Below are positions 51,503 through 59,206 of a stretch of 64,000 nucleotides of DNA, piece by piece. Source of the stretch: JAUSFM01 sp964343705 (GTDB taxonomy: Archaea > Nanobdellota > Nanobdellia > Woesearchaeales > UBA12501); contig CAYFJX010000006.1 in the NCBI GenBank assembly GCA_964343705.1, positions 1-64,000 on the forward strand. Direction: 5' to 3'. Within the stretch, counting starts at the first letter, position 1. Every line of letters starts with the position of its first letter. Under the pieces are notes generated by a model. That model searched no databases. It worked only from the letters and a program-made list of their open reading frames with translations, and was not told the DNA's origin. Made by a program: the position numbers and the translations under genes.

Positions 51503-52018
51503 ATGGGCGTAATCGATGATACTATGGCAGAAGAACAAGCTCAAAAACAATCAGGCGAATTCCGACACATTGTTCGTGTTGCAAACACAGACATTGATGG
51601 TAACAAAAGTATTGGTATGGCCCTACTTAAGATCAAAGGCATCAGCTTTATGTATGCTAACGCACTTTGTAAAATAGCTAAGATCGATGCTTCTAGCAAA
51701 ACAGGGGAGCTTGATCAAGCTTCTATTGACCGATTTACTGAAATTCTCCAAGATCCACACAAACATAACATTCCAACATGGATGCTTAACAGACGAAAAG
51801 ATTATGAAACTGGTGACGATGGACATCTTCTCACCGGCGATCTTGACTATGCAAAAAGTAATGATATTAAACGACTTAAAATGATTCGATCATACCGTGG
51901 AAGCAGGCACACAGCAGGTCTTCCTTCACGAGGTCAACGAACACGATCAAACTTTAGAAAAAACAAAGGAAAAGTAACTGGTGTGCAGCGTAAAAAAGGT
52001 GCACAAGGAAAAAAATAA
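51503..52018 (+). CDS. rps13: Ribosomal protein S13 (uS13)
   Basis: The 171-residue product has FRHIVRVANTDIDGNKSIG, LKIKGISFMYANALC and the C-terminal SYRGSRHTAGLPSRGQRTRS contact region for the small-subunit head and tRNA. A second in-frame ATG at 51524 (MAEEQAQKQ) is an alternative start that fits the usual length. It opens the operon S13-S4-S11-RpoD. Confidence 0.97.
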   Translation: MGVIDDTMAEEQAQKQSGEFRHIVRVANTDIDGNKSIGMALLKIKGISFMYANALCKIAKIDASSKTGELDQASIDRFTEILQDPHKHNIPTWMLNRRKDYETGDDGHLLTGDLDYAKSNDIKRLKMIRSYRGSRHTAGLPSRGQRTRSNFRKNKGKVTGVQRKKGAQGKK

Positions 52019-52029
52019 AGTGAGTAACA

Positions 52030-52731
52030 ATGGGAGATCCACGAAAACTTAGGAAAAAGTACAACACCCCAAGTCATCCATGGCAAAAAGCACGGATGGA
52101 CGAAGAGTCAGACCTTAAACGAGAATATGGTCTCAAAAATAAAACTGAAATATGGAAAATGCGTTCTATACTTACTACATCAGCTAACCAAGCAAAGCGA
52201 CTTATGACACTTCGAGGGGAACAAGCAGAAAAAGAAGAAGAACAACTTCTTTCACGTCTAGCACGATTGGGTCTTCTTTCAGGTGGAGCAAGCCTAAATG
52301 ATGTATTAAGTTTATCTGTTCGAGATGTTCTTGATCGTCGATTACAAACAGTGGTCTACAAAAAAGGTCTTGCACGAAGTGTAAAACAAGCTCGACAATT
52401 TATCACTCACAATCACATTCTTGTTGAAGGTAAAACTCTCGGTGTTCCTTCATACATTGTGCCTGTTTCAGAAGAGGCAAGTATAACTTTTGTAGAAGCA
52501 TCTGCTCTTCAAAGTCCTGACCATCCTGAAAGGCAAGAAGTAACTAAGGATGAGGCTGCACCAAAGAAGAAAAAAGAAAAGAAAGATAAGAAAACAGAAG
52601 CTCCTGCAGAGGCTGCACCAGCTGAAGAAAAACCTGCTGAAGCACCTAAAGAAAAAGCACCAGAAGAAAAAGCAGGAGCTCCTGCTGAAGAAACTACTCC
52701 TGAAGAAAAACCAGCTGAGGTGGAAGCATAA
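52030..52731 (+). CDS. rps4: Ribosomal protein S4 (uS4) with disordered tail
   Basis: The first ~170 residues are S4: GDPRKLRKKYNTPSHPW, YGLKNKTEIWKMRSIL and the S4 RNA-binding domain (VYKKGLARSVKQARQFITHNHI). The last ~55 residues are Ala/Glu/Pro/Lys-rich and unlike other S4 proteins. This tail is probably exposed on the ribosome surface. The stop overlaps the S11 start by one base (TAATG). Confidence 0.96.
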   Translation: MGDPRKLRKKYNTPSHPWQKARMDEESDLKREYGLKNKTEIWKMRSILTTSANQAKRLMTLRGEQAEKEEEQLLSRLARLGLLSGGASLNDVLSLSVRDVLDRRLQTVVYKKGLARSVKQARQFITHNHILVEGKTLGVPSYIVPVSEEASITFVEASALQSPDHPERQEVTKDEAAPKKKKEKKDKKTEAPAEAAPAEEKPAEAPKEKAPEEKAGAPAEETTPEEKPAEVEA

Positions 52732-53297
52732 TGCCAGCACCAGCACGACCAGCATCACGACCCTCTGGAGGATCACGTCCATCAGGCGGTGGATACCGGC
52801 CAGGAGGCAGTGGACGACCAGGCGGAAGCGGCGGTCGACCAGGTGGTTTTAGAGGAGGTCGAGGTCGAGGACCACGAGGACCACCACGACGAATGCCACG
52901 ATACCATGGTAACCTTCGATGGGGTGTAGCTCACATTTATTCATCTTACAACAATACTATTATTCACATAACTGATATTACTGGACGCGAGACTATTGCA
53001 AAAGCATCTGGAGGAATGGTTGTAAAATCACACCGAATGGAATCATCTCCAACAGCTGCAATGATGGCTGCAAAAAAAGCAGCTGATGAAGCTCGCGAAA
53101 AAGGAATCACTGCTATTCATATTAAAATTAAAGCACCTGGAGGCCATGCTGGACCAAACAATCCTGGTCCTGGAGCGCAAGCTGCTGTCCGAGCTATATC
53201 GCGTATGGGTCTTCGAATTGGTGTTATCCAAGATGTAACACCTATCCCACATGATTCATGTAGGAAAAAAGGTGGAAAAAGAGGACGGAGAGTCTAA
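52731..53297 (+). CDS. rps11: Ribosomal protein S11 (uS11) with Arg/Gly-rich N-terminus
   Basis: The last ~130 residues are normal S11: HIYSSYNNTIIHITDITG, KIKAPGGHAGPNNPGPGAQ and TPIPHDSCRKKGGKRGRRV. The first ~55 residues are an extension of Arg/Gly/Pro repeats (RPSGGSRPSGGGYRPGGSG and RGGRGRGPRG), an RGG-type RNA-binding region not usual for S11. The start at 52731 overlaps the S4 stop. Confidence 0.95.
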   Translation: MPAPARPASRPSGGSRPSGGGYRPGGSGRPGGSGGRPGGFRGGRGRGPRGPPRRMPRYHGNLRWGVAHIYSSYNNTIIHITDITGRETIAKASGGMVVKSHRMESSPTAAMMAAKKAADEAREKGITAIHIKIKAPGGHAGPNNPGPGAQAAVRAISRMGLRIGVIQDVTPIPHDSCRKKGGKRGRRV

Positions 53298-53299
53298 AA

Positions 53300-54082
53300 A
53301 TGGAACTTATGCTCTTGAACCAAGACAAGAAAACAGGCAAGGTATCATTCCTTGTAAAAGATACATCTGCAGCATTTATGAACACAGTTCGACGACTTGT
53401 TATGGATGAAGTACCAACCATGGCAATTGAAGATGTTGAAATTCGAAAAAACACGTCAGTACTGTACGACGAAGTTGTAGCTCACAGACTTGGACTTATT
53501 CCACTAAAAACAGACTTAAAATCATACGAACTTCCAGAAAAAGTACCTGAAAATCAGAGGGAGTCAGCAAAGTGCCAACTCAAACTTACACTTAAAACAA
53601 AAGGAACAGGATTTGTACCTGCAGAACGCCTGCAATCAATGGATCCAAAAGTAGTTCCTGTTCAACCTAACATGCCTATTGCTAAACTTATCAAAGGACA
53701 ACAAATTGAACTTGAAGCAACAGCAGTGCTTGGCCGGGGAAAAACACATGCAAAATGGTCACCTGGACACGTCTGGGTTGTAAACCAGCCACAAATTACT
53801 GTTGACAACAATGCATCACAATTTGAAGAATTCAAAGACAAATACCCCCCACAAATATTCAATAAATCAGGCAAAATCGACAAGAATACTATCCTTGACC
53901 TGAACCTTACTGACGCTTGCGACGGTGTATGCGACGAAATTGTCAAGGTAGAATATCAGCCGCACAATTTTATTGTGCATGTTGAACCATTTGGCCAACT
54001 CTCCTCAAAAGAAATGCTTATCACTGCAGTAGATGTAGTTGAAGAAAAAATTGCTGAGCTCGAAAAGCTCATGAAAGCATAA
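53300..54082 (+). CDS. rpoD: RNA polymerase subunit D (Rpb3/RpoD)
   Basis: The 260-residue product has VKDTSAAFMNTVRRLVMDEV, the dimerisation motif shared with alpha/Rpb3, and RLGLIPLKTDL. Only Cys residues of AKC and DACDGVC are seen, too few for the 4Fe-4S cluster some archaeal D subunits carry. It assembles with subunit L to start RNA polymerase assembly. Two bases separate it from S11. Confidence 0.97.
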   Translation: MELMLLNQDKKTGKVSFLVKDTSAAFMNTVRRLVMDEVPTMAIEDVEIRKNTSVLYDEVVAHRLGLIPLKTDLKSYELPEKVPENQRESAKCQLKLTLKTKGTGFVPAERLQSMDPKVVPVQPNMPIAKLIKGQQIELEATAVLGRGKTHAKWSPGHVWVVNQPQITVDNNASQFEEFKDKYPPQIFNKSGKIDKNTILDLNLTDACDGVCDEIVKVEYQPHNFIVHVEPFGQLSSKEMLITAVDVVEEKIAELEKLMKA

Positions 54083-54099
54083 TATCCGCTTGTTCATAT

Positions 54100-54228
54100 G
54101 CGGGCGTGCCGGAGTGGTCAAACGGGCTAGGTTGAGGCGGCGATTGGGCGAACCCAATGAGGTTTGTGCCTTCGTCACAAACGCCTAGTGGCTTAGTGCC
54201 TGCGCGTGTTCAAACCACGTCGCCCGCA
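54100..54228 (+). tRNA. tRNA-Leu(GAG) with intron
   Basis: Acceptor GCGGGCG/CGCCCGC is fully paired with discriminator A at 54228. The anticodon stem CTAGG/CCTAG encloses GAG at 54134-54136. A ~45-base intron (54138-54182) follows position 37 and contains two hairpins, ATTGGG/CCCAAT and GTTTGTG/CACAAAC. A long variable arm fits leucine. It lies between rpoD and rpl18e in the ribosomal operon. Confidence 0.93.
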
Positions 54229-54263
54229 TTCACAATCACACATCAAAAAAACAACACAAGAAA

Positions 54264-54629
54264 ATGGTTAAACGAACAGGACCAACAAACCCACAATTGC
54301 AAGAGCTCATTGTATCGCTCAAGAAGTTAAGTAGCGAGAGCAAGGCAAGCGTTTGGAAACGTGTTGCAAGTGATCTTGAAGCACCAACACGAAATCGACG
54401 TGTTGTTAACCTATACAAAATTAATCTTCACGCAAAAGACAATGAAATTATCATTGTTCCTGGAAAAGTCCTAGCAACAGGAGACATCAACAAAAAAGTC
54501 TCAGTTGCAGCATACACTTTCTCAAGCAATGCACGAGAAAAAATCAAAAATGCAAAAGGGGAAGCACTATCTATTCCTGAACTTATTGCAAAAAAACCAA
54601 ACGTACAAAACGTACGTATACTCGGGTAA
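54264..54629 (+). CDS. rpl18e: Ribosomal protein L18e (eL18)
   Basis: The 121-residue product has VKRTGPTNPQLQELIVSLKK, WKRVASDLEAPTRNRRVVNL and VLATGDINKKVSVAAYTFSS, all typical of archaeal eL18. It starts 35 bases after the tRNA and ends 2 bases before L13. Confidence 0.96.
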   Translation: MVKRTGPTNPQLQELIVSLKKLSSESKASVWKRVASDLEAPTRNRRVVNLYKINLHAKDNEIIIVPGKVLATGDINKKVSVAAYTFSSNAREKIKNAKGEALSIPELIAKKPNVQNVRILG

Positions 54630-54631
54630 AA

Positions 54632-55051
54632 ATGGCAATCACAATTGACGCAACAAACATGATCCTTGGAAGGCTCGCAACATACGCAGCGAAACAAGCA
54701 CTCCTCGGTGAAAAGATAACCGTAATTAACTGCGAGAACGCGGTACTTTCAGGAAGTAAAGCACAAATTGTAGACCGCTACAAAAATCGAATCTCACGAG
54801 GAATTCCACTCAAAGGACCGTACTTTCCACGAACACCAGACCGAATTGTACGACGAACCATTCGAGGCATGCTTCCATACAAAAAACAACGAGGTCAAGA
54901 AGCATTTGACAGAATCATGTGTTACATTGGCACACCAGCAAACATAGAAGGTCAAGCTCAAACAATCAAACAAGCTGATGCAGCAAAACTACCAACACTC
55001 AAACGAGTAACTGTTGGAGAAGTTGCAAAAATCATCGGTTCAAAGGTATAA
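54632..55051 (+). CDS. rpl13: Ribosomal protein L13 (uL13)
   Basis: The 139-residue product has MAITIDATNMILGRLATYAA, EKITVINCENAVLSGSKAQI and VRRTIRGMLPYKKQRGQEAF, a standard archaeal L13. It is coupled to L18e before and S9 after with 2-base gaps. Confidence 0.97.
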   Translation: MAITIDATNMILGRLATYAAKQALLGEKITVINCENAVLSGSKAQIVDRYKNRISRGIPLKGPYFPRTPDRIVRRTIRGMLPYKKQRGQEAFDRIMCYIGTPANIEGQAQTIKQADAAKLPTLKRVTVGEVAKIIGSKV

Positions 55052-55053
55052 AA

Positions 55054-55461
55054 ATGGCGAAAAAAGTTATTCACACTTCAGGAAAACGAAAAAGCTCCAT
55101 TGCTCGTGCAACAGCACGCCCAGGAGTAGGTAAAGTAAAAATAAACAGCATCAGCTTAGATGTGTACACACCAGAAATTGCACGACTTCGAATGCAAGAA
55201 CCACTTATCCTTGCAGGAGAGCACGCACAAAAATTTAACATTGACGTAAATGTCAATGGTGGTGGTGTAATGAGCAGCGCAGACGCTTCACGCCTTGCAA
55301 TTGCAAAGGCACTTGTGCAAGCTGCTGGAAAAACAAGCAAACTACGCGAAAAATTTTTAGCTTACGATCGTCAATTACTTGTTGCTGACGTACGACACAA
55401 GGAAACATGCAAACCAAACATTTCCCGAGCGCGTGCAAAACGGCAAAAAAGCTATCGGTAG
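55054..55461 (+). CDS. rps9: Ribosomal protein S9 (uS9)
   Basis: The 135-residue product has HTSGKRKSSIARATARPGVG and the C-terminal ARAKRQKSYR, whose last Arg touches P-site tRNA. The central VNGGGVMSSADASRLAIAKA is typical. Complete. Confidence 0.97.
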   Translation: MAKKVIHTSGKRKSSIARATARPGVGKVKINSISLDVYTPEIARLRMQEPLILAGEHAQKFNIDVNVNGGGVMSSADASRLAIAKALVQAAGKTSKLREKFLAYDRQLLVADVRHKETCKPNISRARAKRQKSYR

Positions 55462-55474
55462 GAGGAACAAAAAA

Positions 55475-55675
55475 ATGATTATACCACTCAGATGTTTTAG
55501 CTGTAACAAACCAGTTGGTCACCTTTGGGAAGAATACCTTGACAAAACAAAGAAAAAGAACGCTGATGTCAAGAAAGTCCTAGACGAAATTGGTCTTGAA
55601 CGCTACTGCTGCAGAGGACTGTTCCTTGGACAAGTTGATCTTATTGATACAACTGCACAGTTTAAGAAGTTTTAA
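55475..55675 (+). CDS. rpoN: RNA polymerase subunit N (Rpb10)
   Basis: The 66-residue product has MIIPLRCFSCNKPVGHLWEE and LERYCCRGLFLG, giving the CFSC and CC zinc-ligand pattern of Rpb10/subunit N. GGAGGA precedes the start codon at the right distance. Subunit N sits at the D-L platform, so its linkage to rpoD fits. Confidence 0.97.
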   Translation: MIIPLRCFSCNKPVGHLWEEYLDKTKKKNADVKKVLDEIGLERYCCRGLFLGQVDLIDTTAQFKKF

Positions 55676-55713
55676 CACAACTTATATATGCTATTTCTTC
55701 CTTTTTATTTTAC

Positions 55714-56532
55714 ATGAGAGAACTTGACAAAGTCCTAGGTACAAACGAACACGTGATGTGGGAAGGGAAACCAGTTTTTTGGCCGTTCTTTCTTGGCAGT
55801 TCAATTGTCACTACAATCTTTGGCATGATCTGGCTGCTCTTTATGATACCTTTCTTGGTTGTAGCCATAATGAGTATTCTCCAAGGAAATTTCTGGGGCT
55901 TTGGCATATTACTCCTGCCGCACTTTTGGATTGGTGTCATCTTTGCCTTTGGTATGCCGTTGTATCAATACCTGGTATACAAACACATCTACTACGCTAT
56001 CACAGACAAGCGTGTTATTTTCCAAAAAGGTCTTATTGGACGTGACTTTGAAATGGTAGACTTTGACCAGATAACCAATGCAGAAGTTAATGTAAACCTG
56101 TTTGACAAGCTCTTTGCAAAAAACTCAGGCAGTATTTTCATATCAACAGCAGGATCATTTACCTACACACGACGTGGGCAAGTATTAAAACCCTACACCC
56201 TACGAAACATACAAGATCCATACACTGTTTTTAGACTCTTCAAGAAAGTATCTCATGCAGTAAAGACTGATATTCAATATCCTAACAAGCTACGACCAAA
56301 AACCAATCCAGGGTATAAGACCAATTTGGGTTTAAAAAGTAAGAAGGGGGTGTGTCCCGAATCTTGCTTTTTGTGCAGGAGGGATAGCACTGCGAAGGTT
56401 AACGCTCGCATCCGCTCGCTGATTCTACGTCGGCACCCCTGCATAAATCGGGGTGCCTCCGAACAGACTTCAAGGCAGTGCTATCCCTCAGAAAGACTCT
56501 CGGGACATACCCGTAAGAAGGGTAAGGCTTAA
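55714..56532 (+). CDS. PH-domain (bPH2) membrane protein with run-on tail
   Basis: Residues ~1-200 match membrane proteins with a bacterial PH-like domain: TNEHVMWEGKPVFWPFFLG, two transmembrane helices (about 23-60 and 64-95) and YAITDKRVIFQKGLIGRDFE with VDFDQITNAEVN. The family would normally end near residue 208 (KTNPGYKTN). Here the frame continues for ~65 residues through the structured element at 56348, giving a Cys/Arg-rich tail that looks non-natural. A lost stop codon or a nearby frameshift is likely. Confidence 0.65.
   Translation: MRELDKVLGTNEHVMWEGKPVFWPFFLGSSIVTTIFGMIWLLFMIPFLVVAIMSILQGNFWGFGILLLPHFWIGVIFAFGMPLYQYLVYKHIYYAITDKRVIFQKGLIGRDFEMVDFDQITNAEVNVNLFDKLFAKNSGSIFISTAGSFTYTRRGQVLKPYTLRNIQDPYTVFRLFKKVSHAVKTDIQYPNKLRPKTNPGYKTNLGLKSKKGVCPESCFLCRRDSTAKVNARIRSLILRRHPCINRGASEQTSRQCYPSERLSGHTRKKGKA
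56348..56512. ncRNA. Structured RNA-like element, family 2 copy B
   Basis: The ends pair over 13 bases (56348-56360 with 56500-56512). Inside, a 15-base stem (56379-56393 with 56475-56489) is separated by a TGCAG/CAGAAAGA internal loop. Its inside holds GGCACCCC/GGGGTGCC (56432-56457) with the CCTGCATAAATC-type loop and the ACAGACTTCAAGGCAG strand shared with 46961-47064. Overlaps the run-on end of the PH-domain gene. Confidence 0.65.
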
Positions 56533-56558
56533 ATACATCTTCTTTTCCCTTTTTTTCC

Positions 56559-57229
56559 ATGTTACACACATTACTTCGGAATTTACAAGCTCGTGCACAG
56601 CAGCTTGCAGAAGCAGAACAACGCATGCTTGACGCACAGGATGATAACGCAGCAGTGAGAAAGCAGTATCTTGATGTCTTACTCGATGACTTTTTTGGGG
56701 ATGAAGCTTTTTTCAGGCTTTACCAAGGTCTTTCTTTTAGGAGTGAGCGTCCTTTTGGAATCATAGATAATCAACTTGTATCTAATGAACTGTATGTGGA
56801 AACTGATGAGTATCAAGCATTAGCATTTGCAGGGGAAGAAGTTTCACCTACTGATGATGTGTTTAGAAAGGGATTTCTTATTCAACGGATAAAAAAAACA
56901 GGTGATGTTGTGTTGTATGCTTTGCAATCAATACCTGATCGTAGGATGGAAGGTGATGTAGGTAAATATCTGGACAAAAAAATCTGGGTTGGTGGCTCAA
57001 AAAAGAACAAATAACACGTGAAGCACTATGCACTTTTACTGATGATGAGTTATGGGCACAGCCATTTATGTGTTTTTACCATGGTCTTCGGCAGATCACA
57101 GAAAAAACATTTGAAGGATATGACGAAAAAAAAGGTATATATTCTAAAAGGCAAGATGGTATTGAGCAAGAACAAGCAAGCCTTGAAGACGGTCTAGCTC
57201 AGCTCAAAGCAATGCAAACCTCAGATTAG
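56559..57229 (+). CDS. Unknown protein with -1 frameshift at A-AAA-AAG
   Basis: The first 149 codons give MLHTLLRNLQARAQQLAEAE, a helical start, DDFFGDEAFFRLYQGLSFRS and SPTDDVFRKGFLIQRI, then reach TAA. At 56999-57005 the sequence A-AAA-AAG in the correct frame is the canonical -1 slippery site. One base back, the frame continues as QITREALCTFTDDELWAQPF, then CFYHGLRQITEKTFEGYDEKK, and stops at 57227-57229. FYHGLRQ in the second part resembles LYQGLSF in the first, suggesting internal repeats in one protein of about 220 residues. Function not recognised. An assembly error remains possible. Confidence 0.55.
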
Positions 57230-57720
57230 TTCTTGTGTTTTTCAAACTTCTCAAAAATTAAAACAGAGTCAGGACAGAATGTTTCTTTTTTCATTAAGTC
57301 TCTCAGTGCGTCCAGTGTCATGAACTTTCCTTGTTTAACTTCGTCTTTTTGCAGGGTTATTTCTCCATCATAGACGCATTTGTACACTTTTGCTATGGCG
57401 TTGTTTCTTGGTAGGTTATGACGTTCATCAAACAAAAATGTTAAAGGAACACCAGTAATGCCAAGTTCTTCGTGTACTTCACGAGCTGCAGCTTCCTCAT
57501 AGGTTTCACCTGCATCAACTCCTCCCCCTGCAAACAAATCCCACATACTAGGATAAATGTTTTTAGTACTAGTTCTCTGATGGACAAAAATCTTATTCTT
57601 AGAATTAAACACCATAATGGCAACACCACGATGAAGAAGATTCTTAGCTCTGATCTCTTTTCTACTTGCTTGTCCTAGTATGTTATTGTCCTCATCAATA
57701 ACATCCATCATTTCTTTCAT
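57226..57720 (-). CDS. NUDIX hydrolase
   Basis: The ATG at 57720 gives 164 residues; the longer TTG start is less likely. The NUDIX box is GGGVDAGETYEEAAAREVHEELGI at about 72-95 (GxxxxxExxxxAREVxEELGI pattern). The N-terminal DVIDEDNNILGQASRKEIRA matches YfcD-like/isopentenyl-diphosphate isomerase-like NUDIX proteins. It hydrolyses a nucleoside diphosphate-linked compound; substrate unknown. Its stop overlaps the frameshifted gene by 4 bases. Confidence 0.88.
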   Translation of the reverse strand: MKEMMDVIDEDNNILGQASRKEIRAKNLLHRGVAIMVFNSKNKIFVHQRTSTKNIYPSMWDLFAGGGVDAGETYEEAAAREVHEELGITGVPLTFLFDERHNLPRNNAIAKVYKCVYDGEITLQKDEVKQGKFMTLDALRDLMKKETFCPDSVLIFEKFEKHKN

Positions 57721-57751
57721 GTTCAGAACCAACAAAAGGTATTATATAAAC

Positions 57752-59206
57752 TTATGGCTGTATAATAGTCTCCTCGCGATCAGGACCAATGCTAATGATG
57801 GGAAATTCAACACCAGAGAGCTCTTCTATTTTTTTAACATATGCCTGACACTTGCCAGGTAAGTCTTCTCGCCGACGAATATGACTTACTGGTTCATCCC
57901 ATGCATCTGCTTCAACCACACTTCCAGGAACGCAATGTTTTAGAATATTCATTGGAGGAAACTCTCGTAGTACTTGTCCATTGCGGTACCCTGGAACATC
58001 TGGCCCAACATACACATAACTATCAATAACCCTTATTGTTCCGATGCCAGTGAGCACGTCAAGCTTGGTCATAACAGCTTGTGTAGTTCCATTGATGCGG
58101 GCAGCATACCGTGCCATAACAGCATCATACCAGCCACAACGACGTGGCCTACCAGTTGTTGCACCATACTCACCACCTGCATCACGCAATTTTTTACCCG
58201 TGGCATCATGTAGTTCAGCAATAAACGGTCCTTCACCTACACGAGTAGTGTATGCTTTCAACACAATAAGTGGTTGCTCAACATGTGCAAACCCTGAACC
58301 AGTAATCATACCTCCTATAGTTGGATTGGAACTGGTTACATACGGGTAGGTCCCATGATCAATATCTAAGAACGTACCTTGTGCTCCTTCAAAAAGTATT
58401 TTTTTGCCAGCTTTGCGTTGTTGATCAAGAAACAAAGAGGTATCAGTAACGTGCCCAACAAGCTTTTGACCAAAATTGTAATACACCTCAGTTAACACAG
58501 CTGCCATTGAATCAATCCACCGAGAATCAATCGTTGCGTGCGAGTTAGCAACTGCCCGGATAATACCAAGTGTTGCTTTGTTCTGTTCTGTTTCAGGCGT
58601 GAAAGCATAAAATTTTCCACGAATCTCAGTATCACTCAAGCCATAACAGTGTCGGAGTGTAATCACTTTTTCTCCAAGACTTTCTTGTATCTTTGCATGT
58701 AACTGTTCACGATAAAACAAATCCTGTATACGAATACTTGTTCTGTCAGCTTTATCCATGTACGTTGGTCCAATTCCTCGCTTGGTTGTGCCAATTGCTC
58801 CAGCAGTTCCAGCTTTTGCCTCTTCCCGAGCACCATCCAAAAACTTATGGTATGGCATAATAATATGCGCGTTACTGCTAATAAACAAATTAGAAATACC
58901 TTTTCCTTTACTGGTGAGCTTGTGTATTTCATCAAATAACACAAACAAGTCAAGCACAACACCATTGCTAATAATATTTATCTTGTTCGGGTATAAAATA
59001 CCAGAAGGAATCAAATGAAAAACATACTTTACCCCCTCGATGATAATAGTGTGCCCGGCATTATTCCCACCTGTTGGACGAACAATAATATCATACCACT
59101 GAGCAAGCAAGTCAATAATCTTACCTTTGCCCTCATCTCCCCACTGGCCACCAATGACTCCTCCAGCAGGTAGCAGCCAGTTTGGCATTGGTGCAAGATT
59201 ATTCAT
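57752..59206 (-). CDS. purA: Adenylosuccinate synthetase
   Basis: The 484-residue product has GGVIGGQWGDEGKGKIIDLL (GTP P-loop), RPTGGNNAGHTI, GTTKRGIGPTYMDKADRTSI and ARINGTTQAVMTKLDVLTGI. It joins IMP and aspartate in the first step to AMP. It is longer than many archaeal PurA proteins and nearer bacterial length. It overlaps purB by 8 bases, so both AMP-branch enzymes are coupled. Confidence 0.97.
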   Translation of the reverse strand: MNNLAPMPNWLLPAGGVIGGQWGDEGKGKIIDLLAQWYDIIVRPTGGNNAGHTIIIEGVKYVFHLIPSGILYPNKINIISNGVVLDLFVLFDEIHKLTSKGKGISNLFISSNAHIIMPYHKFLDGAREEAKAGTAGAIGTTKRGIGPTYMDKADRTSIRIQDLFYREQLHAKIQESLGEKVITLRHCYGLSDTEIRGKFYAFTPETEQNKATLGIIRAVANSHATIDSRWIDSMAAVLTEVYYNFGQKLVGHVTDTSLFLDQQRKAGKKILFEGAQGTFLDIDHGTYPYVTSSNPTIGGMITGSGFAHVEQPLIVLKAYTTRVGEGPFIAELHDATGKKLRDAGGEYGATTGRPRRCGWYDAVMARYAARINGTTQAVMTKLDVLTGIGTIRVIDSYVYVGPDVPGYRNGQVLREFPPMNILKHCVPGSVVEADAWDEPVSHIRRREDLPGKCQAYVKKIEELSGVEFPIISIGPDREETIIQP

